Source: an uncultured Saprospiraceae bacterium
GTDB lineage: Bacteria; Bacteroidota; Bacteroidia; Chitinophagales; Saprospiraceae
DNA length: 64,000 bases
Assembly (NCBI GenBank): GCA_937872385.1
Contig: CALMSO010000072.1
Span: 62,001 to 126,000, forward strand
Direction of reading: 5' to 3'
Shown piece by piece: positions 8,812 through 17,584 of the stretch (position 1 is its first letter; every line of letters starts with the position of its first letter). The notes under the pieces were generated by a model. That model did no database searches. It saw nothing but the letters and a program-made list of their open reading frames with translations, and was not told where the DNA came from. The translations under genes and the position numbers were made by a program.

Positions 8812-9729
8812 ATGGACTGGCCAGCGCTACAAAACGGATTTCGGGCGCACCTGCTATTAGAGCGGGCCCTTTCGGAGCATACCATCGAGGCTTACCTCGG
8901 CGACGTACGCAAGCTGGAAGAATTTTTGCAATTGCACGGTCACAACGACCTACCGGCTACGCAGGTAGAGCCAAGTCACCTCATAGAGCTAATTCGTTGG
9001 CTCAATGAATTGGGCCTCGGCGCACGCTCGCAGGCGCGGCTGCTATCTGCCTTGAAAACGTTTTATCGTTATCTGCTCGTAGAAAATCTTACTACACAGG
9101 ACCCCACCGAGTTGCTCGAAGGGCCTCGGCTGGCGCGCCACATCCCCGAAGTACTTAGCTACGATGAAATACAAGGGCTACTGGCGGCCATTGACCTCAG
9201 CACACCGCATGGCGTACGCAACCGAGCCATGCTCGAAACGCTCTACGCTTCGGGTTTGCGCGTTAGCGAATTGACAGAGCTACGCCTGAGCAATCTTTTT
9301 TTTGACATCGGCTTTATCAAAGTTATTGGTAAGGGCGACAAGGAGCGCATCGTGCCCATTGGCGAGGAGGCGATTCGGCATATTCGGCTATACATCGAAG
9401 GGGTGCGCCGGGCGCAGCGCAACATTCACAAAGAAGACGAAAACATTCTTTTTCTTAATCGGCGAGGGCGGCGGCTATCGCGGGTGATGGTTTTTATGAT
9501 TGTGAAAGATTGCGCGGCGGCGGCCGGCCTTACCAAAAATGTAAGCCCGCATACATTTCGGCATTCTTTTGCCACGCACCTGATTGAGGGTGGTGCCGAC
9601 CTGAAAGCGGTACAGGATATGCTGGGGCATGAGTCTATTCTCACCACCGAAATTTATACCCACCTCGACTCGGAGTACTTGCGGGAAACCGTGCTGCGTT
9701 GCCACCCAATGAATCAGCGCAAGCGATAG
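8812..9729 (+). CDS. XerC/XerD-type tyrosine recombinase
   Basis: A 305-residue site-specific recombinase. It has an N-terminal SAM-like core-binding domain (about 1-90, LLERALSEHTIEAYLGDV) and a C-terminal catalytic domain. All catalytic residues are visible: Arg in YASGLRVSELTEL, Lys in VIGKGDKERIVPIG, HxxR in SPHTFRHSFATHL, His in LGHESILTTEIY and the nucleophilic Tyr in IYTHLD. Length and motifs match housekeeping Xer recombinases that resolve chromosome dimers at dif during division. XerC versus XerD cannot be decided by eye. It lacks the extra helix insertion of integron integrases and lies about 16 kb from the cassette-like repeats, so I do not link the two. Confidence 0.9.
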   Translation: MDWPALQNGFRAHLLLERALSEHTIEAYLGDVRKLEEFLQLHGHNDLPATQVEPSHLIELIRWLNELGLGARSQARLLSALKTFYRYLLVENLTTQDPTELLEGPRLARHIPEVLSYDEIQGLLAAIDLSTPHGVRNRAMLETLYASGLRVSELTELRLSNLFFDIGFIKVIGKGDKERIVPIGEEAIRHIRLYIEGVRRAQRNIHKEDENILFLNRRGRRLSRVMVFMIVKDCAAAAGLTKNVSPHTFRHSFATHLIEGGADLKAVQDMLGHESILTTEIYTHLDSEYLRETVLRCHPMNQRKR

Positions 9730-9732
9730 ACC

Positions 9733-10557
9733 TCAGGCAGGCATTTCGCGTAGCAATTCTTTGACAATCAGCGTCATGCGAGGCTCAGCAGCTTGGGCCA
9801 CGGCGATTACATCTTCCACCGTCGTCTCGCGGATTTCTTCTAAAGGAAAGCACTGGTTGGTGACCACCGACAATACAAAAACGCGCAAACCACTGTGCTT
9901 GGCTACTAATACTTCCGGAATGGTGCTCATGCCCACCAGGTCGCCGCCGATGCGATGCACAAACTGGTACTCGGCCGGAGTTTCGAGGTTGGGGCCTTGC
10001 AGCCCCACGTACACTCCTTCGTGTGCGCGTATGCCGTGTGCCTGCGCGATGGCCAAGGCGCGTGCATTCATGGTGCGGTCGTAGGTATGCAGCATATCCG
10101 GGAAGCGCGGCCCGAGGCGCTCGTCATTTTCGCCACGCAAGGGATTTTCCGGTTGGAAATTGATATGATCCTTTACGAAAACAATGTCGCCCGCCCTAAA
10201 ATGCTGGCTGGTGCCGCCTGCCGCATTGGAAATAAACAGCCGCTCGATGCCGAGGCATTTCATTACGCGCACCGGAAAAGTTACTTGCTGCATGGAGTAG
10301 CCTTCATAATAATGAAAGCGCCCGGACATAGCCGCCACCGGCTGCCCGGCCAGATGCCCGAAGATGAGCTGCCCTTTGTGGCTTTGCACCGTCGAAACTG
10401 GAAAATGCGGAATATCGTGGTAAGGAATGATGGCTACGGCGGTTATTTCATTGGCCAAATTACCTAATCCGGTGCCGAGTATAATGCCCGCAACGGGCTG
10501 AAAATCAGTTTTTTGACGAATAAAAGCTAATGCTTCTTGTATCTGTTCGTAGTGCAT
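9733..10557 (-). CDS. punA: Purine-nucleoside phosphorylase
   Basis: A 274-residue enzyme of the trimeric PNP family. Conserved segments are GIILGTGLGNLA (phosphate loop), MSGRFHYYEGYSMQQVTFPVRVMK, LFISNAAGG, LVGMSTIPEVLVAKHSGLRVFVLSVVTN and a C-terminal regulatory helix. It cleaves purine (deoxy)nucleosides with phosphate to free base plus (deoxy)ribose-1-phosphate for purine salvage. Full length. It converges with the xer gene, with only 3 bp between the stops. The symbol is chosen by family; substrate preference is inferred. Confidence 0.88.
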   Translation of the reverse strand: MHYEQIQEALAFIRQKTDFQPVAGIILGTGLGNLANEITAVAIIPYHDIPHFPVSTVQSHKGQLIFGHLAGQPVAAMSGRFHYYEGYSMQQVTFPVRVMKCLGIERLFISNAAGGTSQHFRAGDIVFVKDHINFQPENPLRGENDERLGPRFPDMLHTYDRTMNARALAIAQAHGIRAHEGVYVGLQGPNLETPAEYQFVHRIGGDLVGMSTIPEVLVAKHSGLRVFVLSVVTNQCFPLEEIRETTVEDVIAVAQAAEPRMTLIVKELLREMPA

Positions 10558-10652
10558 TTTTTGAATCGGTACTTGCCATGAAAAAATCTACTGCTCGCCC
10601 GCTACAGCGGAAAACTTTCAGGGCCAAGATAGCGCAATTGGCAGCATTTTTT

Positions 10653-10692
10653 TACAATAAAATAGTCGGACAAAATGCTCTGTCCGACTATT
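10653..10692 (-). terminator. Terminator of the sigma/anti-sigma/DUF4097 operon
   Basis: A perfect 12-bp inverted repeat, AATAGTCGGACA (10661-10672) and TGTCCGACTATT (10681-10692), with an 8-nt loop. On the minus strand it runs into TTTTATTG. It lies about 100 bp past the stop of the DUF4097-like gene. Confidence 0.75.
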
Positions 10693-10793
10693 CTATTCAC
10701 GCTGGCTCGATGGCAATGCTGTGATGCCGATTATAAGGCTTTGCGTTTTTTAGAATATAAAAGCCTGATTATCAAATATTTATTTTTATAAAA

Positions 10794-11930
10794 TTATTCC
10801 TGCCGTACCTTTAGCCCGCCATAATTGAGGCGTGCCGTGATGACGCCGCGTGCATTCTGCGCGCCGATGTGCCCGCGAATTTCTTTGCTGGTACCTTTTT
10901 CTATATGGTGCGAGATGTTCAAATCGGATGGGTATGTGATGCCCGCGTAGCTGCCGGAAGCGTCAAACTTAAACTGTGCGCTGCGCTCCACGGCGAGTTT
11001 GAAATCGGTGTAGCTACCGACTAAATTGACGCTGACAAAATCCTTGCCCACCAGCCCGATGCTGGCGCCGCCAAAGCCGAGGTTGAGATCGAGCAGATTG
11101 TGGATGTGCTCCACGTTTACTTGGGTATATTTGGAATTGACGATTACATCCTGTACCGTGCCGAGGCGAAGGTTGTCGTAGCGCCCTTCATTGCGAAAAG
11201 CGCGCGCCTGAGCTATCTCGTAGTTATCGTATTTGGTACTGGTTTGCACCGCTCCGACCTTGTCGAGCTTGACGCGTGAGTACTTGCTGACGAGTTCTAC
11301 ATCGTTGGCTTCATTGCAGTCTAATCTGGCGTAGGAGAGGTCGCCAGTCATATTTTGCACCTTGAGCAGGGAGCCGTTGCCGTAGGCGAGCACTACTTTT
11401 GAGTTGTTGTTGACATTTTGCAATTTGATATTGCCATATTTAATGTCCACATTGACGCGGCCGCTCATAGAGGCTACAAAGGTATCGCCGTAGCGGTTGC
11501 TGAGTTCGAGGTTGTTGGTTGCTGGCAGATAGACCTCATAATTGATGGCGTAGTCATTTTTAGCCGTGCTGGTGTAGCTGCTCCAGTTCCACCAGTCGCG
11601 TTTGGCGTCTTCAATAATGGTTTCGGCTTTGACGTAATCGGCTTTATTGAAAAAATTGACCGAGATGCGGTCGAATACGCGTTGGGCACCGGTTTCGTTG
11701 GCGGCATTTACGACGATGGTTACTTCCACCTTTACCCGGTTGCGTTCCCAGGTTTTGATATTCACCTTGCCGTATTTATTGTGAATGGCAGTAGTGCCAG
11801 TAGCCGAGATGTCAAACTCTTTCTTGATCGTTTTGGTAAACTCCCGGCGGTCGAGGTCGTGGGCGTGCATAGTGGTGGCTAACACCACCATGAGCAACAA
11901 TAGTAGCCCAGGTTTATATACTAACTTCAT
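10794..11930 (-). CDS. DUF4097-like beta-strand repeat envelope protein
   Basis: About 378 residues; two adjacent ATG codons (11933 and 11930) are possible starts. A signal peptide (LLLLLMVVLATTMHA) is followed by a beta-rich body of short degenerate repeats with a recurring KY or RY step: HNKYGKVNIKTW, SNRYGDTFVA, DIKYGNIKLQNV, SKYSRVKLDKV, TKYDNYEI, EGRYDNLRL, NSKYTQVNVEH. This pattern suggests a right-handed beta-helix and resembles DUF4097/adhesin-like proteins. It overlaps the anti-sigma gene by about 17-20 bp and is the third gene of an ECF sigma/anti-sigma operon, so it may be an envelope target or sensor partner. Its biochemical function is unknown. Confidence 0.7.
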   Translation of the reverse strand: MKLVYKPGLLLLLMVVLATTMHAHDLDRREFTKTIKKEFDISATGTTAIHNKYGKVNIKTWERNRVKVEVTIVVNAANETGAQRVFDRISVNFFNKADYVKAETIIEDAKRDWWNWSSYTSTAKNDYAINYEVYLPATNNLELSNRYGDTFVASMSGRVNVDIKYGNIKLQNVNNNSKVVLAYGNGSLLKVQNMTGDLSYARLDCNEANDVELVSKYSRVKLDKVGAVQTSTKYDNYEIAQARAFRNEGRYDNLRLGTVQDVIVNSKYTQVNVEHIHNLLDLNLGFGGASIGLVGKDFVSVNLVGSYTDFKLAVERSAQFKFDASGSYAGITYPSDLNISHHIEKGTSKEIRGHIGAQNARGVITARLNYGGLKVRQE

Positions 11931-12708
11931 CATCCTCAGATTTTGTGGTTGCTTGTGATTGTTGAATACGATTCAGTACTCTTTCTAAGATTTCAACTTT
12001 TATTTGGTAGCTTCTGATCAGATTTGCAATGATTTGTTCTTCTGCTCCGCGAGGTGCCCGTTGTAGTTCGGCTTCCAGCTCCTGCATCGTCTGGTCAATG
12101 GCTTCTAAGTCGCGCAAGATTGAAGGATCGTTATTTTGCATGGACACTTGTTGTACCTTGCGGTCTATTTCCCGGTTGTAATAGCGCACCATTTCGGCAT
12201 ATTCCGGCGAGATGTCGGATAGCGAAGCAACGGTTTGTGTGCTTGCGCTCTGCGTTTTAGCAAAATAAATACCTCCCATAGCTCCGGCTCCCAGTAGCAG
12301 TAGTACGGCAGCGGCCATGCGCACCACTCGGCGCAAGGTGACCAACATCGGGCGCTGGTGCCCTGCCTGCGGATGCAAGGTTTTGTCAATGGCGGTCCAA
12401 ACCCGGAATGCCGGCATAGCGCTATCAAAATCAGCCCGGTGCGTCGTCACGAAGCGCTCAAGAGCATCGGGTATATCCTGCGTGGGCAATCGCTGCTCAA
12501 TGGCAGCCCAGAGTCCGGCATTGGGCGCAGCCGCATCGAATTGTGCCCGATTTTGATGAATAAAGCTTTCGAGGCCTTTTGCATCAGCCGGTGCGTCGAG
12601 GGCTTGTTCGATTTTATTCCACACCGCTACAGGCGGGCTGGCGGCATCGAAGGCTTCCCGGTTTTGACGGACAAATTGTTCTAGGTTATTATATTTTTCC
12701 AGCTTCAT
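11914..12708 (-). CDS. Anti-sigma-like membrane protein with three tandem N-terminal modules
   Basis: 264 residues. The N-terminal cytoplasmic part has three copies of one helical module at exact 37-residue spacing (starting 9, 46 and 83) with pattern LE-F----R--FD-A-P----W--I---L: LEQFVRQNREAFDAA, LESFIHQNRAQFDAA, LERFVTTHRADFDSA. One membrane helix follows (about 131-148, MAAAVLLLLGAGAMGGIYFA), then a periplasmic coiled-coil tail. Single-module versions of this segment occur at the N-terminus of Bacteroidota anti-sigma proteins, where the cytoplasmic part holds the sigma factor. It overlaps the sigma gene by 4 bp (ATGA), indicating translational coupling. The anti-sigma role is inferred from position and topology. 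Confidence 0.75.
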   Translation of the reverse strand: MKLEKYNNLEQFVRQNREAFDAASPPVAVWNKIEQALDAPADAKGLESFIHQNRAQFDAAAPNAGLWAAIEQRLPTQDIPDALERFVTTHRADFDSAMPAFRVWTAIDKTLHPQAGHQRPMLVTLRRVVRMAAAVLLLLGAGAMGGIYFAKTQSASTQTVASLSDISPEYAEMVRYYNREIDRKVQQVSMQNNDPSILRDLEAIDQTMQELEAELQRAPRGAEEQIIANLIRSYQIKVEILERVLNRIQQSQATTKSEDDEVSI

Positions 12709-13259
12709 GTTGTAATGCGTTGCGTTTCCAAAATATCCCGCAGCTTGCTTTTGGCGCGGCTGAACTGGGATTTGGAGGTAGCTTCCGTAATGTCGAGTAT
12801 TTCTGCTATTTCCTTGTGGTCATATCCTTCCAGCAAGTAGAGAGAAAAGACCACCCGATACCCATCTGGCAATTCAAAAAGGGCGCGGTTGATGCGTTCC
12901 ACTGTCAGTCCGGTTGACTCTTGGTCTGGTGCTTCTTCTTCTTGAAGGTTGTTAGCAAATCGCTCGTCCAATGCTTCAAAATAGACGCGATTGCGCTTCA
13001 AGAAGTTGATGGCATTGTTTAGTACAATGCGCTTGATCCAAGCACCAATAGAAGACTGATACTGAAAGGTGTCCAACTTGGTGAACACATCAACAAAAGC
13101 GTTTTGCAAAACGTCTTCGGCGTCCAATTCGTTTTTCACCATGCGCAGGCAAAGGTTGTACATAGCTTTGGAATACAGCTTGTACAATTCAAACTGGGCC
13201 TGTCGGCTACCTTGTTTGCACTGCTCAACGAGTTCTCGGTGTGTGCTTGCGTAATCCAC
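12705..13259 (-). CDS. ECF-type RNA polymerase sigma factor, first gene of operon
   Basis: A 184-residue sigma factor with a GTG start at 13259. Region 2 is visible as MVKNELDAEDVLQNAFVDVF and GAWIKRIVLNNAINFLKRN. Region 4 is LLEGYDHKEIAEILDITEAT followed by SKSQFSRAKSKLRDIL. Its stop overlaps the start of the anti-sigma-like gene by 4 bp, and the DUF4097-like gene follows, giving a sigma/anti-sigma/envelope-protein operon. Such units usually respond to envelope conditions and autoregulate. The signal here is unknown. Confidence 0.9.
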   Translation of the reverse strand: MDYASTHRELVEQCKQGSRQAQFELYKLYSKAMYNLCLRMVKNELDAEDVLQNAFVDVFTKLDTFQYQSSIGAWIKRIVLNNAINFLKRNRVYFEALDERFANNLQEEEAPDQESTGLTVERINRALFELPDGYRVVFSLYLLEGYDHKEIAEILDITEATSKSQFSRAKSKLRDILETQRITT

Positions 13260-13372
13260 TCGTTTAATTTATTCAGTTAGAGAGACAATGAGGTTTGGTA
13301 AGGGTTGCATAAAAATAGGAAATTTATGCAAAATTTTCTCTTTATCAAGGCTTTCGGTTGTTTATAAGCACG

Positions 13373-14851
13373 CTATTTCAGCCGTGCCAGCCCCGATTTT
13401 GCTTTCTGATGCAATTCACTTTTATACTCTTGAGGGTTCATGCTAAGGCAAAGCGAAAAGTAGGTGCGGGCGCGGGCATAGTCGCGGCGGGTCTCGCAGA
13501 TGAGGCCAGCTTGGAGGGCGGCATTGCAAGCATAAAACCACTGGGCATTGCGGCCCTGCTGCACTGTTTGGTCATAGTAGCTGAGGGCTTCGTCGTAGCG
13601 CTCTAACCCATGTAGAATACGCCCGAGCCGGTAGAAATATTCGAGGCGGGCGGCCTCGTGCTCGAAGTCGTGCGCTGATTGATTTTCTAATTGTTGGTGT
13701 GCCTGCCGGTAGTAGCCTCCGTCGAAGAGCAGGCGGGCTTTCACCAAACGGACGTCGGCGGGCTGCACCGATCGGGCTTCCTGTAGGGCGTCTTTATCAT
13801 TGCCGGTGGTGGCCTGCCCTTTTTCTAATACCAACTGCATATATCGTTGATAACCAATCATATTGCCATGTACTAATTCGTGCCAAGCCAACTTCTGATA
13901 GGTTTCTTTGATGCCATCATTGCCCCGGTGCCGACTCAAAAACCGTTGAAACCACTCGGTAGCATCCGCATCGAGCCGACGTAGCTTGGCTAAGCCCAGC
14001 AAAAAATCGAACTGTGGCACTTCGGCAAATGACTTGCCCCGAGGGCGCCGGAGTAGCTGCTCAATGGCCTGGTCGTTGCGGCCCGAGCGCATGGCCACAT
14101 CTGACATCACATAGCAATGCAGTGGGTTCTTGTCGGGTTCGAGATTGGCTTGTTGTAATACGCGCCAGGCAGCCTCCGATTTGTTCTCAAGATAGAGCAA
14201 CACCGTAGCATAAATGACGGCGGTTTCGGCTTTGAAAATAAATTCATGTTGCTGCGCATGCTGGAACACTGCCGCCAACTCGCGCCTCCCCTGCTCCACC
14301 GAGCCATTGAGGCCGCTCAGCAGTTTGACGCCCCATTTATAATTGTCGGGAACAGTACCAGCCAGCGCGTAGAGCACGCCGAGGTCTTTCCGGTTGGGTA
14401 AAAAGTCGGGAAACTTTTCCTGGTTTTTTTTTAGCAATTTGTGTGCCTTGCTTACATCATTGAAGCCGGCAAGATAATCGCCAAAACGCAGTTTTACCAA
14501 AGCCCATTGGAGGCGTATATCAGCTTGGGCATAGAGGTAGTAGGGTGAGTTGGCGTCGCCACGCTGGATTTTTGCAATCCGTATTTCTTCATTGGTTTTC
14601 AGTCGTTTATAATCGGCGGGGCTTTGATTCAAATAGAGATTGAGAAAATCAAGGTAATTTTCAATATGGTAGGCTACCAGATTGCCAGGGTCTTGCTTTT
14701 TGATGCGGGCCAGTGTAGCGCGCGCTTCGGTAAAGCGCAGACTGGTGGCCTGCTCGTAGGCGGTGCGAACATCCGGCGTGAACTCAAATCGCTCAGCACG
14801 CAAGGCCGGAGCCATCAACAAAAATAGCAGCAAGAACGTAGCATATTGCAT
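13373..14851 (-). CDS. Secreted TPR-repeat protein of unknown function
   Basis: 492 residues with a signal peptide (MQYATFLLLFLLMAPALRA). The body is helical with TPR-like pairs throughout. The clearest are at the C-terminus: YRLGRILHGLERYDEALSYYDQT, and AGLICETRRDYARARTYFSLCLSMNP. TPR arrays mediate protein contacts; in Bacteroidota many such exported proteins are envelope scaffolds. It is a single gene between the zinc-ribbon gene terminator and the ECF operon. No enzyme motif was recognised. Confidence 0.7.
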   Translation of the reverse strand: MQYATFLLLFLLMAPALRAERFEFTPDVRTAYEQATSLRFTEARATLARIKKQDPGNLVAYHIENYLDFLNLYLNQSPADYKRLKTNEEIRIAKIQRGDANSPYYLYAQADIRLQWALVKLRFGDYLAGFNDVSKAHKLLKKNQEKFPDFLPNRKDLGVLYALAGTVPDNYKWGVKLLSGLNGSVEQGRRELAAVFQHAQQHEFIFKAETAVIYATVLLYLENKSEAAWRVLQQANLEPDKNPLHCYVMSDVAMRSGRNDQAIEQLLRRPRGKSFAEVPQFDFLLGLAKLRRLDADATEWFQRFLSRHRGNDGIKETYQKLAWHELVHGNMIGYQRYMQLVLEKGQATTGNDKDALQEARSVQPADVRLVKARLLFDGGYYRQAHQQLENQSAHDFEHEAARLEYFYRLGRILHGLERYDEALSYYDQTVQQGRNAQWFYACNAALQAGLICETRRDYARARTYFSLCLSMNPQEYKSELHQKAKSGLARLK

Positions 14852-14869
14852 GGTCGTGGGTTGTAGAAA

Positions 14870-14935
14870 AAACGCAAAAGCCTTGTAGGCAGGGTATAGA
14901 TACCAACCTCAAGGCTTTTGTGTTTTTGTGTTTTT
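14870..14935 (-). terminator. Bidirectional-looking terminator after the zinc-ribbon gene
   Basis: An 11-bp perfect stem, CAAAAGCCTTG (14875-14885) and CAAGGCTTTTG (14910-14920). A T-run follows on either strand (TTTTTTC on minus, TGTTTTTGTGTTTTT on plus). It lies between the TPR gene start and the zinc-ribbon gene stop, both on the minus strand, so it should end the zinc-ribbon transcript. Confidence 0.75.
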
Positions 14936-14986
14936 CCGCATAGCGAGCACTAAGTGCTGCACCGTCGTAGCTTGATTGTAAGCGAA

Positions 14987-15751
14987 TTACACTTCTACAA
15001 TGCCGGTCTTTTCCCTGATTTCGCTCACGATGCCATCGTCCACCAGAATGCGGCCGCAGTGCTCGCAGGCCGTGATGTTTTTGCGCATATTGATTTCCAA
15101 TTGCAACTGAGGTGGAATTTTATTGAAGCAGCCCCCGCAGGAGTCACGCGCTACCGTTACTACCGCTAATCCGTTGCGGTACGAGGTGCGAATTCGGTCA
15201 TAAGCGCGCATCAAGCGTTCTTCGATTTTCTTGCGAGCAGTTTCCGATTTTTTTCTCAGCGCTACCTCATCTTTTTCGGTTTTTTCGATGATTTGCTCTA
15301 ATTCTGCTTTTTTCACCTCCAATTCCTTGCGCTTTTTTTCCTTCCGCTCCAGCGTTGCGTTCAGCGTTTCGGTTTTGGCATCCATTTCGATATTCGCCTT
15401 GCGAATATTTTTCTCTGCCAGTTCTATCTCTAAGTTTTGAAATTCCAACTCTTTGGTCAGCGCTTCAAATTCACGGTTGTTTTTCACATTATCCAACTGC
15501 ACCTTGTAGCGCAAAATCGCCGATTCTGATTCGTGGATTTTGGCGTGGTGGCTGTTCAGGTCGGTTTGCAAATCCTTGATTTGGCTCTCGATTCGACCAA
15601 TGCGCAATTCTAACCCTGCGATTTCATCTTCGAGGTCTTGCACTTCGTCGGGGAGTTCGCCCTTCAGAATTTGAATCTCATCAATTTGAGAATCCACTAA
15701 TTGAAGTTCGTACAATTGTCTGAGTTGTTCTTCTACGCTCAGTTCCGCCAT
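14987..15751 (-). CDS. Coiled-coil protein with C-terminal C4 zinc ribbon
   Basis: 254 residues. Residues about 1-190 form a long, highly charged coiled coil (DEIAGLELRIGRIESQIKDL and onwards). The C-terminus carries two CxxC pairs, SCGGCFNKIPPQ and ACEHCGRIL, forming a C4 zinc ribbon of the zf-RING_7 (PF02591) type. These proteins are commonly encoded beside nif3-like genes, as here (86 bp upstream). A nucleic-acid or scaffold role has been proposed for relatives; the exact function is not known. Confidence 0.85.
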   Translation of the reverse strand: MAELSVEEQLRQLYELQLVDSQIDEIQILKGELPDEVQDLEDEIAGLELRIGRIESQIKDLQTDLNSHHAKIHESESAILRYKVQLDNVKNNREFEALTKELEFQNLEIELAEKNIRKANIEMDAKTETLNATLERKEKKRKELEVKKAELEQIIEKTEKDEVALRKKSETARKKIEERLMRAYDRIRTSYRNGLAVVTVARDSCGGCFNKIPPQLQLEINMRKNITACEHCGRILVDDGIVSEIREKTGIVEV

Positions 15752-15837
15752 TGTATAAAAAAGGTTTTAATTGTGATCAAAAACAGAGGCTGATGCAATC
15801 TATGCAAGGGCTTCAACCGATGCACATTAGCTATCAA

Positions 15838-16857
15838 CTATACATAATACACCGGATTGGTGCGTACCGTTGTGCAATGGAGCGCAAAATTACTAATTTT
15901 TTTCGAGATTATTTCATACAATAATTCGATGGTAAATTGCTCACTTTCAAAATGTCCGATATCAGCGATGATAATTTTTCCGTCTGCATCAAAAAATTCG
16001 TGGTATTTGTAATCAGAAGTGACGAAAACGTCGGCTTGCTGTCGGATGGCATTGCCCAGCAAAAAACCACCTGCTCCGCCACAAACCGCCACGGTGCGCA
16101 CCGCTTGCCCGCGCAGGGCCGTGTGCCGCACCACGCCCGCCTGCATGGTTTGCTTGAGTTGTTGCAAGAAATCGGCTTCTGGCACGGCCGCCGGCAACTC
16201 GCCAATCATACCCGACCCTACCCCGGTACTTGGTGTATCGGTAGAAAAAATCTCCGCTACAAGGTCGTGCTTTCGCAATATGGCTTGCACGTTGCTTTCC
16301 AAGCCGGTAGGTACCAGCGCCTCCAAGCGGATGTACGTTTCGCTGCCCTCTGTTGTGTAGTTCACCTGCTCGCTCGCACTCACTTCTGCCAGCCCTGCGC
16401 CGAGCAACAAATTTCGGATGATTTTGGCATTTTCGGGCGAAACGGGCACCGCCAGCTTCCGCAAAACCTGTTTTGGAGCTAAGATACGGGTATTGACTAA
16501 GCCCAGTTTTTCGCAAATTTTGGCGTTCACTCCTTGATGATAAACATTGTCGAGATTGGTATGAATGGCATAAATGGCAATATCATTTTTGATGGCTTGC
16601 ATCACGACGCGCTCTACGTAGGTGCGCCCAGTGAGGCGCTTCAAGCCGCGAAAAACGATGGGATGATGCGCCACGATTAGGTTGCATTGTAATGCCAGAG
16701 CCTCCTGCACCACAGCTTCGGTGGCATCGAGGCAGCACAGCACCCCACGCAATTCAGCATTGGCGTTTCCCACCAGCAGCCCAGCATTGTCGTAGTCTTC
16801 TTGATAAACGGGCGGTGCAATTGTTTCTAACCAGGCAATCAGTTCCTGTATTTTCAT
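15838..16857 (-). CDS. Nif3-like dinuclear metal-centre protein (GTP cyclohydrolase 1 type 2 family)
   Basis: 339 residues. Metal-binding motifs are visible: NLIVAHHPIVFRGLKRLTG, YAIHTNLDNVYHQGVN and near the C-terminus IADIGHFESEQF. The middle part (about 125-225) fits the PII-like insertion found in longer family members. Nif3/YbgI proteins form toroidal hexamers with two metal ions. Some carry the name GTP cyclohydrolase 1 type 2, but a physiological reaction is not well established. Encoded directly before the zinc-ribbon gene in the same direction, a common pairing in Bacteroidota. Confidence 0.88.
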   Translation of the reverse strand: MKIQELIAWLETIAPPVYQEDYDNAGLLVGNANAELRGVLCCLDATEAVVQEALALQCNLIVAHHPIVFRGLKRLTGRTYVERVVMQAIKNDIAIYAIHTNLDNVYHQGVNAKICEKLGLVNTRILAPKQVLRKLAVPVSPENAKIIRNLLLGAGLAEVSASEQVNYTTEGSETYIRLEALVPTGLESNVQAILRKHDLVAEIFSTDTPSTGVGSGMIGELPAAVPEADFLQQLKQTMQAGVVRHTALRGQAVRTVAVCGGAGGFLLGNAIRQQADVFVTSDYKYHEFFDADGKIIIADIGHFESEQFTIELLYEIISKKISNFALHCTTVRTNPVYYV

Positions 16858-16909
16858 GCAAAAAAAATGGTTTTGTAGCTAAGGTGCGTCGGTGCGGTGC
16901 AGGCAATTT

Positions 16910-17584
16910 TTAGAGTCCGTCCTTTTGGCGGCGAATGCGATGTACAAAGTTGTTGACATGTTGCTCGACGCGCAAGCGGTGAAAAAGATCACCACCAATC
17001 AGAATAAAGCCGCCCAGCCCAAAAAGGGCCAATCGCGTTTGTTCGGCCGCAGCACTTTGCTCGGGGTAAAAGGATCGGATAAACAAGACCTCAAGGGCGA
17101 TGACCAAAGCTGCGGTGAGAAACAGAAAGATACTGGCAGCTCGGGCATACTGCACGTAGCGCGGCTGTCGGCTGCGGAGGCATTTTTTCAAAAACTGCAC
17201 GGCATCGTTTTCCCAAGGGTTGATCCGGATAATTTCCCGCAGGATGTATTCCGCTTGATCGTATTCAAACAAATTGTAGAGTGAAGCTGATTTGCGAAAT
17301 AGCATTTTCAGAAAAACATCTTCGCCTTTGTAAAAAGAAATATTGTTGGTGATGGCCGCCTCAATGATACTGTCCACCAGTGCAAGGTGCTTATGATAGG
17401 CACCCACTTCAAATAGCGCATTGACGTAAGCCGTCGTCATTTCAAAATGCTCTTCAAATTCCAGCGCCTCAATAGTAGCCGCTTCCTTTTCGTAAAAATG
17501 AATAATCTGGCGATAAGCCGCAGCTTCTATCACCTTGAACTCCCGGTAGGTTTTGGAGTGATATGTAGGTTGTGAATAAGACAT
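16910..17584 (-). CDS. Membrane protein with helical repeat region, function unknown
   Basis: 224 residues. The first 150 are helical and TPR-like (YEKEAATIEALEFEEHFEMT, YDQAEYILREIIRINPWEND). Two membrane helices follow (about 152-172, ASIFLFLTAALVIALEVLF, and 186-203, LALFGLGGFILIGGDLF) and then a short basic tail. Its start codon overlaps the stop of the cyclase-family gene by one base (TAATG), so the two are translationally coupled. No family was recognised with confidence. Confidence 0.6.
   Translation of the reverse strand: MSYSQPTYHSKTYREFKVIEAAAYRQIIHFYEKEAATIEALEFEEHFEMTTAYVNALFEVGAYHKHLALVDSIIEAAITNNISFYKGEDVFLKMLFRKSASLYNLFEYDQAEYILREIIRINPWENDAVQFLKKCLRSRQPRYVQYARAASIFLFLTAALVIALEVLFIRSFYPEQSAAAEQTRLALFGLGGFILIGGDLFHRLRVEQHVNNFVHRIRRQKDGL

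Noticed and set aside
8812..9729. Xer-type recombinase as the integrase of the cassette array
   Set aside because: It has housekeeping XerC/D length and motifs without the integron-specific insertion, and lies about 16 kb from the repeats with no attI-like site next to it.
10530..10724. 64-codon plus-strand ORF
   Set aside because: It spans the start of the PNP gene, an intergenic region and the operon terminator hairpin; no protein features.
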